DNA of 64,000 bases from Nevskiaceae bacterium (GTDB taxonomy: Bacteria > Pseudomonadota > Gammaproteobacteria > Nevskiales > Nevskiaceae). The stretch covers positions 186,001 through 250,000 of the forward strand of contig SSEB01000008.1 in the NCBI GenBank assembly GCA_008012115.1, in the 5' to 3' direction. A program made the translations under genes and the position numbers. A model generated the notes under the pieces. That model was not told where the DNA came from and made no database searches. It worked only from the letters and a program-made list of their open reading frames with translations. Shown here in pieces: positions 8,799 through 18,400 of this stretch; within the stretch, counting starts at the first letter, position 1, and each line of letters opens with the position of its first letter.

Positions 8799-9443
8799 TC
8801 ACGCCGCCGCCGGCAACGCCTCGACATCCTGCAGACGGCGGAACACTTCGGCGAAACGCCTGGCGATGTCGTTGCCGCGCGGCACGTCCCAGGCGCGGTG
8901 GTACACCGGCAGCATCAGCCGGTCGATGTTGTCGGCGCGACCGGCATGCGTCGCGCCCAGCAGTTTGAGATGCTTGATGATGCGGTCGTTGTCCGACAGC
9001 ACATCGTAGTAGAACGTGCGGATGCCGACGTTCCAGGCGCTCAGGTGCAGGCAGGCCTGCAGCACGAAGCCGGCGCCGCGTCCCTGGTAGTCGTCAGCGA
9101 TGACGATGGCGACGTCCGCCGCGCGCGGCTCGCCGTTGAGGCGCGCGTAGCGCGCGATGCCGATGCCCGGCTCGTCCGGTCTTTCCAGATTGGCGGCGCC
9201 CCAGGCGACGGTGCCAACCTCGTCGCCGGCGACGAGCAGGCGCAACTGGTCGTCGCTCAGTTCGGTCTGCGTTTCCGGCATGAAGCGGCGACGGCGCGCC
9301 AGTTGCGACAGCTTGCGAAAGCCCTCGCGCAAACGCGGCGCATCCTCGGGACGCAGCGGCCGCACCAGGATCGGCGTGCCATCGTCGAGCACATAACGAA
9401 ACGCCGCGGGCAGCCGCGGCGTGATCAGCGATTTCATGAACAT
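8799..9443 (-). CDS. GNAT-family N-acetyltransferase
   Basis: The 214-residue product has the GNAT core: a VRPLRPEDAPRLREGFRKLS opening, strand-rich centre and the acetyl-CoA-binding segment IADDYQGRGAGFVLQ near residue 117. This resembles the acetyltransferase domain linked to the C-terminus of Pat-type protein acetyltransferases, but stands alone here. The substrate is unknown. GGGAG lies six bases before the ATG at 9443, supporting this start over the second ATG two codons later. Confidence 0.8.
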   Translation of the reverse strand: MFMKSLITPRLPAAFRYVLDDGTPILVRPLRPEDAPRLREGFRKLSQLARRRRFMPETQTELSDDQLRLLVAGDEVGTVAWGAANLERPDEPGIGIARYARLNGEPRAADVAIVIADDYQGRGAGFVLQACLHLSAWNVGIRTFYYDVLSDNDRIIKHLKLLGATHAGRADNIDRLMLPVYHRAWDVPRGNDIARRFAEVFRRLQDVEALPAAA

Positions 9444-9460
9444 GTCGCGCTCCCTGCGGC

Positions 9461-9757
9461 TCAGCGCGTATCGAGCAGATCGAGCGGGTTGTCCCAGCGG
9501 CCGCTGCGCACGCGGCTGTCGGATTCCTCGGCGTAATCCTCGCGGCCGATGTCGATGGCGCCGGAGTAATCCTCCGGCGGGGCTGCGGGCCGCGCCGCCA
9601 GTTCCACCCAGCTATCGAAGTCGAATTCCTCGAGCGTGCCGTCGAAGTATTGCACCAGAACGACCTCGGCCTTGGTGTCGACGCCGACGATCTCGAAGGG
9701 ATCGCCGCCGGCTTCGTACCACTCGCCGACGGACATTTCGCGCAGCCATTCCGCCAT
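9461..9757 (-). CDS. Small acidic conserved protein (DUF6763-like)
   Basis: The 98-residue protein is acidic. It has an N-terminal half with VGEWYEAGGDPFEIVGVD and DGTLEEFDFDSWVEL that looks like a compact beta barrel, followed by a disordered charged tail. It resembles small conserved gammaproteobacterial proteins placed in DUF6763; the function is unknown. The start at 9757 is chosen because GGAGG lies six bases before this ATG. An upstream extension to 9829 would be basic and low in homology-like character. Confidence 0.65.
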   Translation of the reverse strand: MAEWLREMSVGEWYEAGGDPFEIVGVDTKAEVVLVQYFDGTLEEFDFDSWVELAARPAAPPEDYSGAIDIGREDYAEESDSRVRSGRWDNPLDLLDTR

Positions 9758-9816
9758 CTCGCACCTCCGCCACCGCCATTGCTGCGACGGTGTGCGTTCT
9801 GTTTTACGCCTCTTGC

Positions 9817-9838
9817 GCAGGGGCTTCAACCCCTGGCG
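9817..9838 (-). terminator. Hairpin downstream of the aldo-keto reductase gene
   Basis: CAGGGG (9818-9823) and CCCCTG (9830-9835) form a stem around a six-base loop, extended by GCG/CGC with one bulge. It sits about 55 bp past the stop of the aldo-keto reductase on the minus strand. There is no clear T-run, so a terminator role is only plausible. Confidence 0.35.
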
Positions 9839-9891
9839 CGAAGGCCGGCCGGCAACTGGCTGAAATGGCGCGAACTGTTACGGCACGCAGC

Positions 9892-10926
9892 TCAGGGACA
9901 GGGAATGGTGTAGCGGCGGTGGATCGCCTCGATGCCCTTGAGCAATTCGTTGCCGAGCGTCACTCGGTCGCTGGCGATGTCGCTGGCCAGCTGCTCCAGG
10001 CTGGTGGCGCCGATGATGTTGGCGGTGACGAAGGGCTGCGCCGTGACGTAGGCCAGCGCCATCTGCGCCGGGTCGAGCCCGTGTTGCTGCGCCAGCGCTA
10101 CGTACTCGCGCGTCGCCAGTTCCGCCTGCTCGTTGTTGTAGCGCTGGAAGCGGGTGAACCGCGTCAGCCGCGCCTTGGCCGGGCGCACGCCGTGCAGGTA
10201 CTTGCCACTGAGCAGGCCCATCGCCAGCGGCGAGTAGGCGAGCAGGCCGATCTGTTCGCGGTGCGCGAACTCGGCCAGTCCCACCTCGAAGCTGCGGTTG
10301 AGCAGGCTGTAGGGATTCTGGATCGAGACGATGCGCGGCAGCGATTTCTCGCGGTGCAGGCGCAGGTACTCGGCCACGCCCCAGGGCGTTTCGTTGGAGA
10401 TGCCGACGTGGCGCGCCTTGCCCTGCCGCACCAGCTCGGCCAGCGCGTCCAGCGTTTCCTCGACCGGCGTGGCGTGCGCATCGTCGCGTGGCGCGTAGCC
10501 GAGCTTGCCGAAGTAGTTGGTGTTCCGCTCCGGCCAGTGGATCTGGTAGAGGTCGATGTAATCGGTGCGCAGGCGCTGCAGGCTGGTGTCGCAGGCGGCC
10601 AGCACGCTCTTGCGGTCCAGCCGCGCGCCGCCGCGCAGGTAGGCAAAATCGCCGGGGCCGGTGATCTTGGTCGCCAGCACGATGTCGTGGCGCTTGCCGG
10701 TCTTGGCGAACCACGAGCCGATGTAGGACTCGGTGCGCCCCTGCGTCTCCGCGCGCGGCGGCACCGGGTACATCTCGGCGGTGTCGAAGAAATTGATGCC
10801 CTGCGCCACCGCATAGTCCATCTGCGCGTGCGCCTCGGCCTCGCTGTTCTGCTCGCCCCAGGTCATGGTGCCCAGGCAGATGCGGCTGACCATCAGGCCG
10901 CTGCGTCCCAGCTCGTGCCGCTTCAT
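9892..10926 (-). CDS. Aldo-keto reductase, Tas-like
   Basis: The 344-residue product is an NADP(H)-dependent aldo-keto reductase similar to E. coli Tas. It has the N-terminal LGTMTWGEQN, the catalytic Asp/Tyr region NFFDTAEMYPVPP, the Lys in ATKITGPGDF and the His in DLYQIHWPER. NIIGATSLEQL near the C-terminus binds the cofactor. The natural substrate is unknown. The start ATG overlaps the stop of the phosphoribulokinase gene (ATGA), so the two are in one operon. Confidence 0.9.
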   Translation of the reverse strand: MKRHELGRSGLMVSRICLGTMTWGEQNSEAEAHAQMDYAVAQGINFFDTAEMYPVPPRAETQGRTESYIGSWFAKTGKRHDIVLATKITGPGDFAYLRGGARLDRKSVLAACDTSLQRLRTDYIDLYQIHWPERNTNYFGKLGYAPRDDAHATPVEETLDALAELVRQGKARHVGISNETPWGVAEYLRLHREKSLPRIVSIQNPYSLLNRSFEVGLAEFAHREQIGLLAYSPLAMGLLSGKYLHGVRPAKARLTRFTRFQRYNNEQAELATREYVALAQQHGLDPAQMALAYVTAQPFVTANIIGATSLEQLASDIASDRVTLGNELLKGIEAIHRRYTIPCP

Positions 10927-11816
10927 GCGCGCTCCTTGTTGAGTGCGGCCTGGCGGCCGCGCATCAGGCTTTCGATGGCCGGCCGCAGGATCAGCGCCAT
11001 CGCCTCGTCCATCATCGTGCCCGGCACCACCAGCGTCTGCGCGTGCGACTGGAAGGCGCCCGGCAGCCTGCCGATCAGCGTCTCGAAATCGACCCGCACG
11101 CGCGAGTGATCGTTGAAGTGCACCACCACCAGGCTCTCGTGCGGCGCCGGAATATCGCGCACCACGAAGGGATTGCTGGTATCCACCAGCGGCACGCGCT
11201 GGAAGTTGACGTCGGTTTTGGAGAACTGCGGCACGATGTGATTCACGTAGTCCGGCATGCGGCGCAGGATGGTGCGCGCCACGTCCTCGGGATTGTGGCC
11301 GCGCTCCTCGGTGTCGCGGCGAATCTTCTGGATCCACTCCAGGTTGATCACCGGCACCACGCCGAACAGCAGGTCCATGTGACGCGCGATGTTGATCTCG
11401 TCGCCGACGTAGCCACCGTGCAGGCCTTCGTAGAACAGCATGTCGGTGTCCGGCGGCAGGCGCTCCCAGGGCGTGAAGGTGCCGACGTTCTGCCCGGCCT
11501 CCGCAGCCTCGGCCTCGGTGTGCAGATAGCGCCGCACCACGCCGGTGCCGGCATCGCCGTAATCGCGCAGGAAACTGTCGAGGCGTTCCAGCAGGTTGCC
11601 GCCGGGTCCGAACAGCGAGAAGTTCTCGCCGCGGATGCGCGCGCGCTCCATCGCCGCGCGCAACTGCGCGCGGTCGTAGGCGTGGAAAGCGTCGCCCTCG
11701 ACGATGGCGGGGCGCACGCCGAGTTCCGCGAACAGGCGCGCGGCCATGCGCAGCACCGTGCTGGTGCCCGCGCCGCTGGAGCCGGTGACGCCGATGATGG
11801 GATGTTTCGCTGACAT
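10923..11816 (-). CDS. Phosphoribulokinase (proteobacterial class)
   Basis: The 297-residue protein has the P-loop GVTGSSGAGTST at residues 9-20, the EGDAFHAYDR Walker-B/substrate region, and YEGLHGGYVG in the middle. This matches the octameric proteobacterial phosphoribulokinases, which phosphorylate ribulose 5-phosphate. No RuBisCO or other Calvin-cycle gene is visible nearby. It may be the non-autotrophic type found in many heterotrophs (for example E. coli PrkB), whose role is unclear. The start lies 30 bp from a 114-bp element that occupies most of its upstream region. Confidence 0.88.
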   Translation of the reverse strand: MSAKHPIIGVTGSSGAGTSTVLRMAARLFAELGVRPAIVEGDAFHAYDRAQLRAAMERARIRGENFSLFGPGGNLLERLDSFLRDYGDAGTGVVRRYLHTEAEAAEAGQNVGTFTPWERLPPDTDMLFYEGLHGGYVGDEINIARHMDLLFGVVPVINLEWIQKIRRDTEERGHNPEDVARTILRRMPDYVNHIVPQFSKTDVNFQRVPLVDTSNPFVVRDIPAPHESLVVVHFNDHSRVRVDFETLIGRLPGAFQSHAQTLVVPGTMMDEAMALILRPAIESLMRGRQAALNKERA

Positions 11817-11845
11817 CGCTGGTGCCCGAAATGACTCTGGATGAC

Positions 11846-11959
11846 GTCACCCGCTGTCGCCTCAGGCGCTGCGGGATTTGTTATAAAATATTATTCGTAT
11901 TTAAATTCGATCAATATTTTATAACGCTCTGATCTTGCTCTTTGCCGAGAGCGGGTGCC
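11846..11959. repeat. 114-bp symmetric AT-core element, copy 2
   Basis: The left end is GTCACCCGCT (11846-11855) and the right end AGCGGGTGCC (11950-11959). The inner GTT is at 11880-11882 and the inner AAC at 11923-11925. In this copy the core ends form a perfect 13-bp inverted repeat, GTTATAAAATATT at 11880-11892 and its complement at 11913-11925. Seven G/C occur in the 46-bp core. The left arm holds CGCCTCAGGCG. The copy fills the gap between two co-directional minus-strand genes, directly upstream of phosphoribulokinase. Confidence 0.95.
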
Positions 11960-11981
11960 GCCTGCAGCGCCGCCACACGGC

Positions 11982-12332
11982 TCAGAGGGCGACACCGGCG
12001 CGCCGCAGCAGCGCCATCGTCAGCACATAGCAGCCCAGCATCACCGCGATGCCCGCCGCCAGCGACGGCCAGAAGCCAAAGCCGCGCCGCAGCAGCGCCG
12101 GCAGCACCAGGAACAGCGGCAGGGTCGGCAGCACGAACCAGAACGTGCTGGTCGACAGCTGCGCGATCACCTGCGTATCGCGCGTCTCGGCCCAGACCCA
12201 GACCAGTGCGATCAGCGAGACCAGCGGCAGCGACTTGATCAGCCCGCCCAGCGTGGCATTGACCTTGGCCGCCTCGGTCACCGCGACGATGATCGCCGCC
12301 GATGCCAGCAGCTTGACGAGGTAATAGCCCAT
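11982..12332 (-). CDS. DUF3147-like small integral membrane protein
   Basis: The 116-residue protein has four hydrophobic segments and begins MGYYLVKLLASAAIIVAVTE, with the conserved-looking GGLIKSLPLVSLIALVWVW and FWFVLPTLPLFLVLPALLRRG. This fits the DUF3147 membrane proteins of unknown function. It lies just downstream of trmB on the same strand with a 9-bp gap, so the two are probably co-transcribed. Its 3' end is 23 bp from a 114-bp element. Confidence 0.8.
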   Translation of the reverse strand: MGYYLVKLLASAAIIVAVTEAAKVNATLGGLIKSLPLVSLIALVWVWAETRDTQVIAQLSTSTFWFVLPTLPLFLVLPALLRRGFGFWPSLAAGIAVMLGCYVLTMALLRRAGVAL

Positions 12333-12341
12333 GCCTCCTTT

Positions 12342-13049
12342 TTACAGGCGGCGGAACTCCAGATCAAACACTTCGTGCCCGAGACGTTCGCCGCGCGCCT
12401 CGAAGCGCGTCTTGGGCCGCGTCGGATGGCGCGGCACGTAGCGGCCGTCGCTCGCCACGTTGACGAAGCCCGGCGCTGCATTGAGCACCTCGAGCATGTG
12501 CGCCGCGTACGGCGCCCAGTCGGTGGCCAGCAGCAGGCGGCCGCCGCTGTGAATCTTGCGCGCCAGCAGGTCGACGAAGGCCGGCTGCACCAGTCGCCGC
12601 TTGTTGTGGCGCTTCTTGTGCCAAGGGTCGGGAAAATAGATGACGGCTTCGTGAAGCGCGCCATCGACTATCCAGTGCTCCAGCACCTCGACCGCGTCGT
12701 GGCAGGCGGCGCGCAGGTTGTTGAGGCCGGCCTTCTCGGCGTTGTGCAGCAGCCGGCCGACGCCGGGGCGGTGCACCTCGACGCCGATGAAATCGTGCTG
12801 CGGTTCGCTTTGCGCGCGGGCCAACAGGTGGTCACCGTTGCCGAAGCCGATCTCGAACACCACCGGCGCACTGCGGCCGAACACCTGCGCCAGATCGCAG
12901 GGCGCAGCCGGCGCATCGAGCCCATAGCGCGGCCACAGCCGCTCCAGCGCGGTCTTCTGACCGTCGGTCATGCGTCCTTCACGCCGCACGAACGAGCGGA
13001 TGCGACGCAGATGCGCCAGGCCGTGGTCAGGGACGCGGGACTCACTCAT
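12342..13049 (-). CDS. trmB: tRNA (guanine-46-N7) methyltransferase
   Basis: TrmB uses S-adenosylmethionine to methylate G46 of tRNA. The 235-residue product has the SAM-binding FEIGFGNGDHL, the tRNA/catalytic region FPDPWHKKRHNKRRL, and TDWAPYAAHMLE, all typical of the family. The start at 13049 is chosen because it gives the usual length and begins MSESRVPDHG. It overlaps the 3' end of the upstream FMN-binding gene by eight bases. Confidence 0.95.
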   Translation of the reverse strand: MSESRVPDHGLAHLRRIRSFVRREGRMTDGQKTALERLWPRYGLDAPAAPCDLAQVFGRSAPVVFEIGFGNGDHLLARAQSEPQHDFIGVEVHRPGVGRLLHNAEKAGLNNLRAACHDAVEVLEHWIVDGALHEAVIYFPDPWHKKRHNKRRLVQPAFVDLLARKIHSGGRLLLATDWAPYAAHMLEVLNAAPGFVNVASDGRYVPRHPTRPKTRFEARGERLGHEVFDLEFRRL

Positions 13050-13659
13050 GCGCCTGCATCCAGTCGGCCATCGCCGCGAGGTCCGGGTGCTCAGTGGCGC
13101 GCAGCTCGGCGACGACCTTGGCGCGGTCGGCCGGCGTGCGGTTCTGGTTGAACTTGAACTTGGCCTCGAGGCGCTCGATCGGCAGGCGGAAGGCGACGAT
13201 GGCGTCGAGCATCTTCTCCAGCTGCTCGCCACCGACGCTGCGCGTCCACGGCGGCGTGTTGCCGCGCTCGAACTGCGCGGTGGCGCGGTCGATCAGCGCC
13301 AGCTTGTCCTGCGGCGCCTCGATCAGCTGCGGCCGGCCGTGGGCGTGCACGGCGGCGTAGTTCCAGGTCGGCACGTGCTGCTCCGGCTGCGCGTACCAGG
13401 ATGGCGAGATGTAGGCGTGTGGCCCGTGGAACAGGGCCACCGTGCGCCCCTGCGCAAATGCCTGCCACTGCGGATTGGCGCGCGCCATGTGGCCGAGCAG
13501 CACGCCGTGCGCGCCGCCCTCTTGCCACAGCAGCGGCAGGTAGGTGAACTGCGGTTCGCCGCCATCGCTGGTCACCAGCGTGGCGAAGGGATAGTCGCGG
13601 ACCAGCGCCAGCGCGTCGGCGTCACCGCCGCGGAAATGTGCGGGCGTGTACAGGCTCAT
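13042..13659 (-). CDS. FMN-binding split-barrel protein, PaiB-like
   Basis: The 205-residue protein begins [12 protein letters not shown] and has FATLVTSDG, LLGHMARANPQW, and SWYAQPEQHVPTWNYAAVHAHG. These are hallmarks of the PaiB family of FMN-binding proteins, some of which act as negative regulators in Bacillus. The regulatory role is not proven here. It is coupled at both ends: the start overlaps the stop of the helix-hairpin-helix gene and its end overlaps trmB. Confidence 0.85.
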   Translation of the reverse strand: MSLYTPAHFRGGDADALALVRDYPFATLVTSDGGEPQFTYLPLLWQEGGAHGVLLGHMARANPQWQAFAQGRTVALFHGPHAYISPSWYAQPEQHVPTWNYAAVHAHGRPQLIEAPQDKLALIDRATAQFERGNTPPWTRSVGGEQLEKMLDAIVAFRLPIERLEAKFKFNQNRTPADRAKVVAELRATEHPDLAAMADWMQAHE

Positions 13660-14000
13660 CGCACGGCGCGCCGTGACGGCGCGTCCTTCCAGTGCCACCA
13701 CTTCAGTTTCTGGGCGTCCGGCTTTCTCGCTTGCGCGAAATACACCGCGCAGCGGTAGACGTAGAGCAGGCAGCGGTCCTGCACCGTGCCGGCGATGCGG
13801 TTGGAGCGGTCGTAAAGCGCCTGCGGATCGCGCCCGCGCAAATCCTCGACGCGGCGGATGCCCAGCGCATAGAGATCGCGCGCGATCGACGGCCCGACAC
13901 CGGGGATCACCTGCAGCGCCTTGAGCACGGGCAGATCCGCGGCCGCCACCGGATGGCGCCGCAGCTTTTCGTTCTTCCGCGGGCGCGTGGCGCCGCTCAC
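13656..14000 (-). CDS. Helix-hairpin-helix protein of the Cdd1 type
   Basis: The 114-residue protein contains a helix-hairpin-helix segment, [20 protein letters not shown], followed by [17 protein letters not shown]. It ends with a C-terminal part including [15 protein letters not shown]. This matches small Cdd1-type (pathogenicity locus) proteins, for which DNA binding is presumed but function is unknown. It starts with GTG at 14000 overlapping the thiG stop (GTGA), and its stop overlaps the next start. Confidence 0.78.
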   Translation of the reverse strand: MSGATRPRKNEKLRRHPVAAADLPVLKALQVIPGVGPSIARDLYALGIRRVEDLRGRDPQALYDRSNRIAGTVQDRCLLYVYRCAVYFAQARKPDAQKLKWWHWKDAPSRRAVR

Positions 14001-14803
14001 GCGATGGTGCCGTCCAGCGGCGACGAGGCGCTGGCAAAGCGGCGGCGCGGCATGCGGCCGGCGAGAAAAGCCTCGCGGCCGGCCTCGATGGCTTTCTTCA
14101 TCGCGCTGGCCATCAGCACCGGGTTCTTGGCCTCGGCGATGGCGGTGTTCATCAGCACGCCATGGCAGCCCAGCTCCATCGCAATCGCCGCGTCGCTGGC
14201 AGTGCCAACGCCGGCATCGACCAGGATCGGCACTTGGGCGTTCTCGACGATGGTCAGGATGTTGTAGCGGTTCTGGATACCCAGGCCCGAGCCGATCGGC
14301 GCCGCCAGCGGCATCACCGCGACGCAGCCGAGTTCTTCGAGGCGCTTGCAGACGATGGGGTCGTCGCTGGTGTAGACCATCACCTCGAAGCCGTCCTTCA
14401 CCAGCGTCTCAGCCGCTTTCAGCGTGGCCGGCACGTCCGGATACAGCGTCTTGGCGTCGCCGAGCACCTCCAGCTTCACCAGCTTGTGGCCGTCGAGCAG
14501 CTCGCGCGCCAGGCGGCAGGTGCGCACCGCGTCCTCGGCGGTGTAGCAGCCGGCGGTGTTGGGCAGGATGGTAAAACGATCCGGCGGAATCACGTCGAGC
14601 AGGTTGGGCTCGCCCGGGTTCTGGCCGCCCGCTGTTTGAAAGAAGGGGGTGCGGCGGATCGCGACGGTGACGATCTCCGCGCCGCTGGCCTCGATCGCGG
14701 CGCGCGTCTGCGCCAGATCCTTGTACTTGCCTGTGCCCACCAGCAGGCGGGAACGGTAGCTCTTGCCGGCAATCAGCAGCGGGTCTTGGATGGGAACGGA
14801 CAT
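13997..14803 (-). CDS. thiG: Thiazole synthase
   Basis: ThiG builds the thiazole phosphate of thiamine from deoxyxylulose phosphate, dehydroglycine and the ThiS thiocarboxylate. The 268-residue length is normal. Typical segments are [10 protein letters not shown] at the N-terminus, [21 protein letters not shown] with the Schiff-base lysine region, and [12 protein letters not shown]. Its partner thiS is not in the same operon; it lies on the other strand across a tRNA-Gly gene. Confidence 0.95.
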   Translation of the reverse strand: MSVPIQDPLLIAGKSYRSRLLVGTGKYKDLAQTRAAIEASGAEIVTVAIRRTPFFQTAGGQNPGEPNLLDVIPPDRFTILPNTAGCYTAEDAVRTCRLARELLDGHKLVKLEVLGDAKTLYPDVPATLKAAETLVKDGFEVMVYTSDDPIVCKRLEELGCVAVMPLAAPIGSGLGIQNRYNILTIVENAQVPILVDAGVGTASDAAIAMELGCHGVLMNTAIAEAKNPVLMASAMKKAIEAGREAFLAGRMPRRRFASASSPLDGTIA

Positions 14804-14860
14804 GGCTTCGCTTTTCTGAATAGCCCGGGCCACGGAGGGCCCGGTCTCGTAGCTTTTCTG

Positions 14861-14884
14861 AAAAACCCGGGCATGGATGCCCGG
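14861..14884 (-). terminator. Rho-independent terminator after tRNA-Gly
   Basis: On the minus strand an 8-bp stem (CCGGGCAT at 14884-14877 pairing with ATGCCCGG at 14874-14867) is followed by a T-run from 14865 to 14861. It lies 24 bp past the 3' end of tRNA-Gly. A second GC-rich hairpin without a T-run lies at about 14824-14843. Confidence 0.75.
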
Positions 14885-14907
14885 ATCTTTGACAGGGAGG
14901 TCGATCC

Positions 14908-14981
14908 TGGAGCGGGCGATGGGAATCGAACCCACGCTAGAAGCTTGGGAAGCTTCAGTTCTACCATTAAACTACGCCCGC
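14908..14981 (-). tRNA. tRNA-Gly (anticodon TCC)
   Basis: On the minus strand the gene begins GCGGGCG and ends with the matching CGCCCGC followed by TCCA. The CCA end is encoded. The anticodon stem GAAGC/GCTTC encloses the loop TTCCCAA, giving anticodon TCC. The T arm contains TTCGATTC. It lies between the divergent thiG and thiS genes. Confidence 0.97.
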
Positions 14982-15029
14982 GATGGCTGCGATTCTAACG
15001 CCACGCGCCGCGCCAGACGAGAGCCCTTC

Positions 15030-15227
15030 GTGAAAGTCACCGTCAACGGCGAGAGTCGCGAACTCCCCGCCGGCACCACCGTCGCCCAACTGATCGAGCA
15101 CCTGCAGCTCGGCGGCCGGCTTGCGGCCGAGCGCAACGGCGAGATCGTGCCGCGCTCGGCGCACGCCGCGACCGCGCTGGCCGAGGGCGACCGCATCGAG
15201 ATCGTCCGCGCCATCGGCGGCGGCTAA
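15030..15227 (+). CDS. thiS: Sulfur carrier protein ThiS
   Basis: ThiS carries the C-terminal thiocarboxylate that donates sulfur to ThiG. The 65-residue protein has the ubiquitin-like VTVNGESRELPAGTTVAQLI opening and ends in Gly-Gly, the residue pair that is adenylated. The GTG at 15030 is the only start giving the usual length. It is separated from thiG by tRNA-Gly and reads the opposite way, so coordinated expression would need two promoters. Confidence 0.92.
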   Translation: MKVTVNGESRELPAGTTVAQLIEHLQLGGRLAAERNGEIVPRSAHAATALAEGDRIEIVRAIGGG

Positions 15228-15279
15228 GCCCCAAGCCGCGGCACCCGCAGTCCCGGACTCACGCTCCCGCCATCGGCCT

Positions 15280-15294
15280 GGGGGTATTTCCCCC
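15280..15294. promoter_or_regulatory. GGGGG-N5-CCCCC dyad upstream of the metalloprotease
   Basis: A 15-bp dyad, GGGGG then TATTT then CCCCC, lies about 145 bp upstream of the protease start and 14 bp upstream of a possible sigma-54 promoter. The shape fits an operator for a dimeric regulator. The regulator is not identified. Confidence 0.35.
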
Positions 15295-15307
15295 ATTCCG
15301 GCCGACT

Positions 15308-15323
15308 TGGCATGGCGCTAGCA
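15308..15323 (+). promoter_or_regulatory. Possible sigma-54 promoter for the M4 metalloprotease
   Basis: TGGCAT-GGCGC-TAGCA keeps the -24 GG and -12 GC at the canonical spacing, with one change in the -12 box. It lies about 115 bp before the protease start, preceded by a GGGGG/CCCCC dyad. No TGTC-N10-GACA site is seen nearby, so if real it would use a different activator from the island promoters. Confidence 0.4.
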
Positions 15324-15436
15324 TGTAAAGAAACAATAAAAGTCTTTCCAGAGACCGTGGCGATACGCACGCGGTCCGCATTGCGGGAAAACCATCCGGC
15401 CTCGCCGGGTTTACGCGGTATCAAGGGAGTGTCGTC

Positions 15437-18400
15437 ATGCAGAAACTGCTGAACCTGCGGCGTGCGGCCGCGCTGTTCGCCGGAAGTATTCTGAGCCTGT
15501 CCGTCATCGCCGCGCCGGATCGCGCCGGCACCGACCTTCAACAACTATTGACGCAACTGCGAAGCAATGCCGGCGGCCCGCTGGCGCTAACCTGGTCGCC
15601 GGGCACCCAGGCCTACAACTTCATCCGCGGCAACGGCGCCGCGCTTCTGATGCAGGACAGCCCGGCACAGCCGGCCGAAGACCGCGCCCGCTTCTTCCTG
15701 TCGATTTACGGCGCGCTGGCCGGCATCCAGGATCAGGCCAGCGAGCTGCGCTACCTGCGTACCGATCAGGACCAGACCGGCACGCTGCATGTGCGCTTCG
15801 CGCAGCGCTACAACGGCCTGCCGGTACTCGGCGGCGACACCGTCGTGCACATGAACAGCCAGGGCATCCTCGCGCTCAGCGGCGCGCTGGTGCCGGGCCT
15901 CTCCGGTCTGAACACCGTACCGGCACTGCCCCAGGCGCAGGCGCGCAGCATTGCCCTGTCGCGCGTTGCCGAACGTCACCCCAAGGCGGCCCTCGATGCC
16001 ACCGACAGCGCGCTGGCGATCTATCGCAGCGGCCTTCTGGGGGAAACGCAGACTCCGCGCAGTGAACTGGCCTGGGCCATCACGGTGCGCGGCCCGGGCG
16101 TTCACGAGCAGCTGTGGATCAGCGCCCGCGACGGCGCCATCCTCAACCGCATCGACCGCGTCGAGCATGCGCGGTACCGCAAGATCTATTCGCCGTCCTA
16201 CGATCCGGCCAGCGAAGACAGCAATCTGGTCCGCCGGGAGGGCGACGGCCCCATCGTGCCGGTGCCGGTGCCCGTCGTCGGCGACCCGATCGACAACCTC
16301 TACGATTTCGCCGGCGAGGTTTACGGCTTCTACTTCAACACCTTTGGCCGGGATTCCTACGACAGCGCCGGTGCAAAAATGCACAGCGTCTACCTGGTCA
16401 ACGACCAATGCCCCAACGCCTACTGGGATGGCACGGCGACCAACTACTGCCCGGGTTTCGATGCCGACGATGTCGTCGCGCACGAATGGAGCCATGCGGT
16501 CACGCAATACATCGACGACCTGATCTACCAGTACCAGCCCGGCGCGCTGAACGAGTCCAACTCGGATGTGTTCGGCGAAACCATCGACCTGACCAACAAT
16601 CGCGACGGCATCGGCGGTTCCACCAACGACAAGCCCTATCCGGACGGCGAGCGCTGGCTGATCGCTGAAGACATCGGCACCGGCACGGTCGATCCCGTGC
16701 CCATCGTCGGCAAATTTGTCGAGTCCATCCTGTTGCGCGACATGTGGGACCCGGATCGCCTGGGCTCGCCGGGCAAGGTCAGTTCCAACAACTACATCTG
16801 CGACCCCAGCCGCGACAACGGTGGCGTGCACACCAATTCCGGCGTGCCCAACCACGCCTACGCCATTCTTGTCGACGGCAAAACCTACAACGGCGTCACC
16901 ACCACCGGCATTGGCCTGGTGAAGGCCGCGAACATCTACTACAAGTCGAAATTCTTCCAGGGGCCGTCGAGCAATTTCGTCGCCCACGCCGACGCGCTGG
17001 AAGCGGCCTGCCAGGATCTGATCGGGCAGCCGCTGAAGAACTTCGACGGCACGCCCTACGCCTCCACCATCACCGCGGCGGACTGTCAGCAGGTGGTCAA
17101 CGCCAACACCGCGGTGGAGATGCGCAAGTCGCCGGCGCAGTGCAACTTCCAGCCGATCCTGCAACCGGAAAGCGCAACTCCGGCGCTGTGCGGCAGCGGC
17201 TATGTCACGCCGGTCCTCAAGGAAACCTGGGACTACAGTTCGGGCACCCTGCCCGCCGGCTGGACGCTGACCAGCACCGGTACCGGCGATGCCTGGCCCA
17301 AACTCAACTGGGCCATCACCCGCCAGTTGCCGCCGGGCCGCGGCAATGCTGCGATCTACGCCAAGAACGACCGCGGCGGCACCTGCAAATCGGGCGGCGA
17401 CATCTCGGGCTCGTTCAGCCTGACCAGCCCCGAAGTGACGCTGACCAATAACGCCAGCAAGATCGCATTCACGCATTACGTGGCGACCGAGTCCGGTTTC
17501 GATGGTGGCAACCTCAGCGTCAGCGTCAACGGCGGCGCCTTTGCGCTGGTGCCGGACAGCAGCTACAGCTTCAACCCGCCGAATGCGACGCTCAACGACG
17601 CGCCGCCGCCGACGCCGGTGCCGGTCCCGGACCCGGTCGGCCTGTTCGGCAACAACAGCAACCCGATGGCCGGCCAGCGGGCATGGTCCGGCACGGACGG
17701 CGGCGAACTGCACGGCAGCTGGGGCACCACGCTGGTCGATCTCTCGGCGCTGGCCAAGAAGGGCGACAAGATCAAGCTGCGTTGGACTTTCGGCAACGAC
17801 TGCGCCAACGGCGTCGACGGCTGGTATGTCGATACGACCCAGGTCTACAGCTGCGAAGCCACCGCGCCGGTCAATCACGCGCCGCTGGCGAGCCTGGTGG
17901 CCACTACGCCAACCAGCGGCGCGCCGCCGCTGACCGTGGGCCTGGACGCATCGAGCTCCAGCGATCCCGACAGCGATGCGATCACCGCCTATGCCTTCGA
18001 CTTCGGCGATGGCGCGAAGCAGTCGGGCGCCTCGCCCACGGCCTCGCACACCTACACCACCGATGGCGATTACACGGCGACGGTGACCGTGACCGATGAA
18101 CGCGGCCTGTCCAGCACGCAACAGGGCACGGTGCATGTCAGCGTCCACACGACGCCTGCGAACCAGCCGCCGACCCTGAGCGCATTCAGCGCCACGCCGT
18201 CGACCGCGGATACCGGCGTCAGCATTGCCTTCAGCGCGAGCGCCAGCGATCCGGACGGCGATGTCATCACCTACACCTTCAACTTCGGCGACGGCAGCGC
18301 CCCGGTGCAGCAGACCACGGGCAGCGTGAGCCATGCCTACACCAGCGCCGGCACGCATACCGCCAGCGTCACGGTCAAGGATGCGACGCACCCGGAGAGC

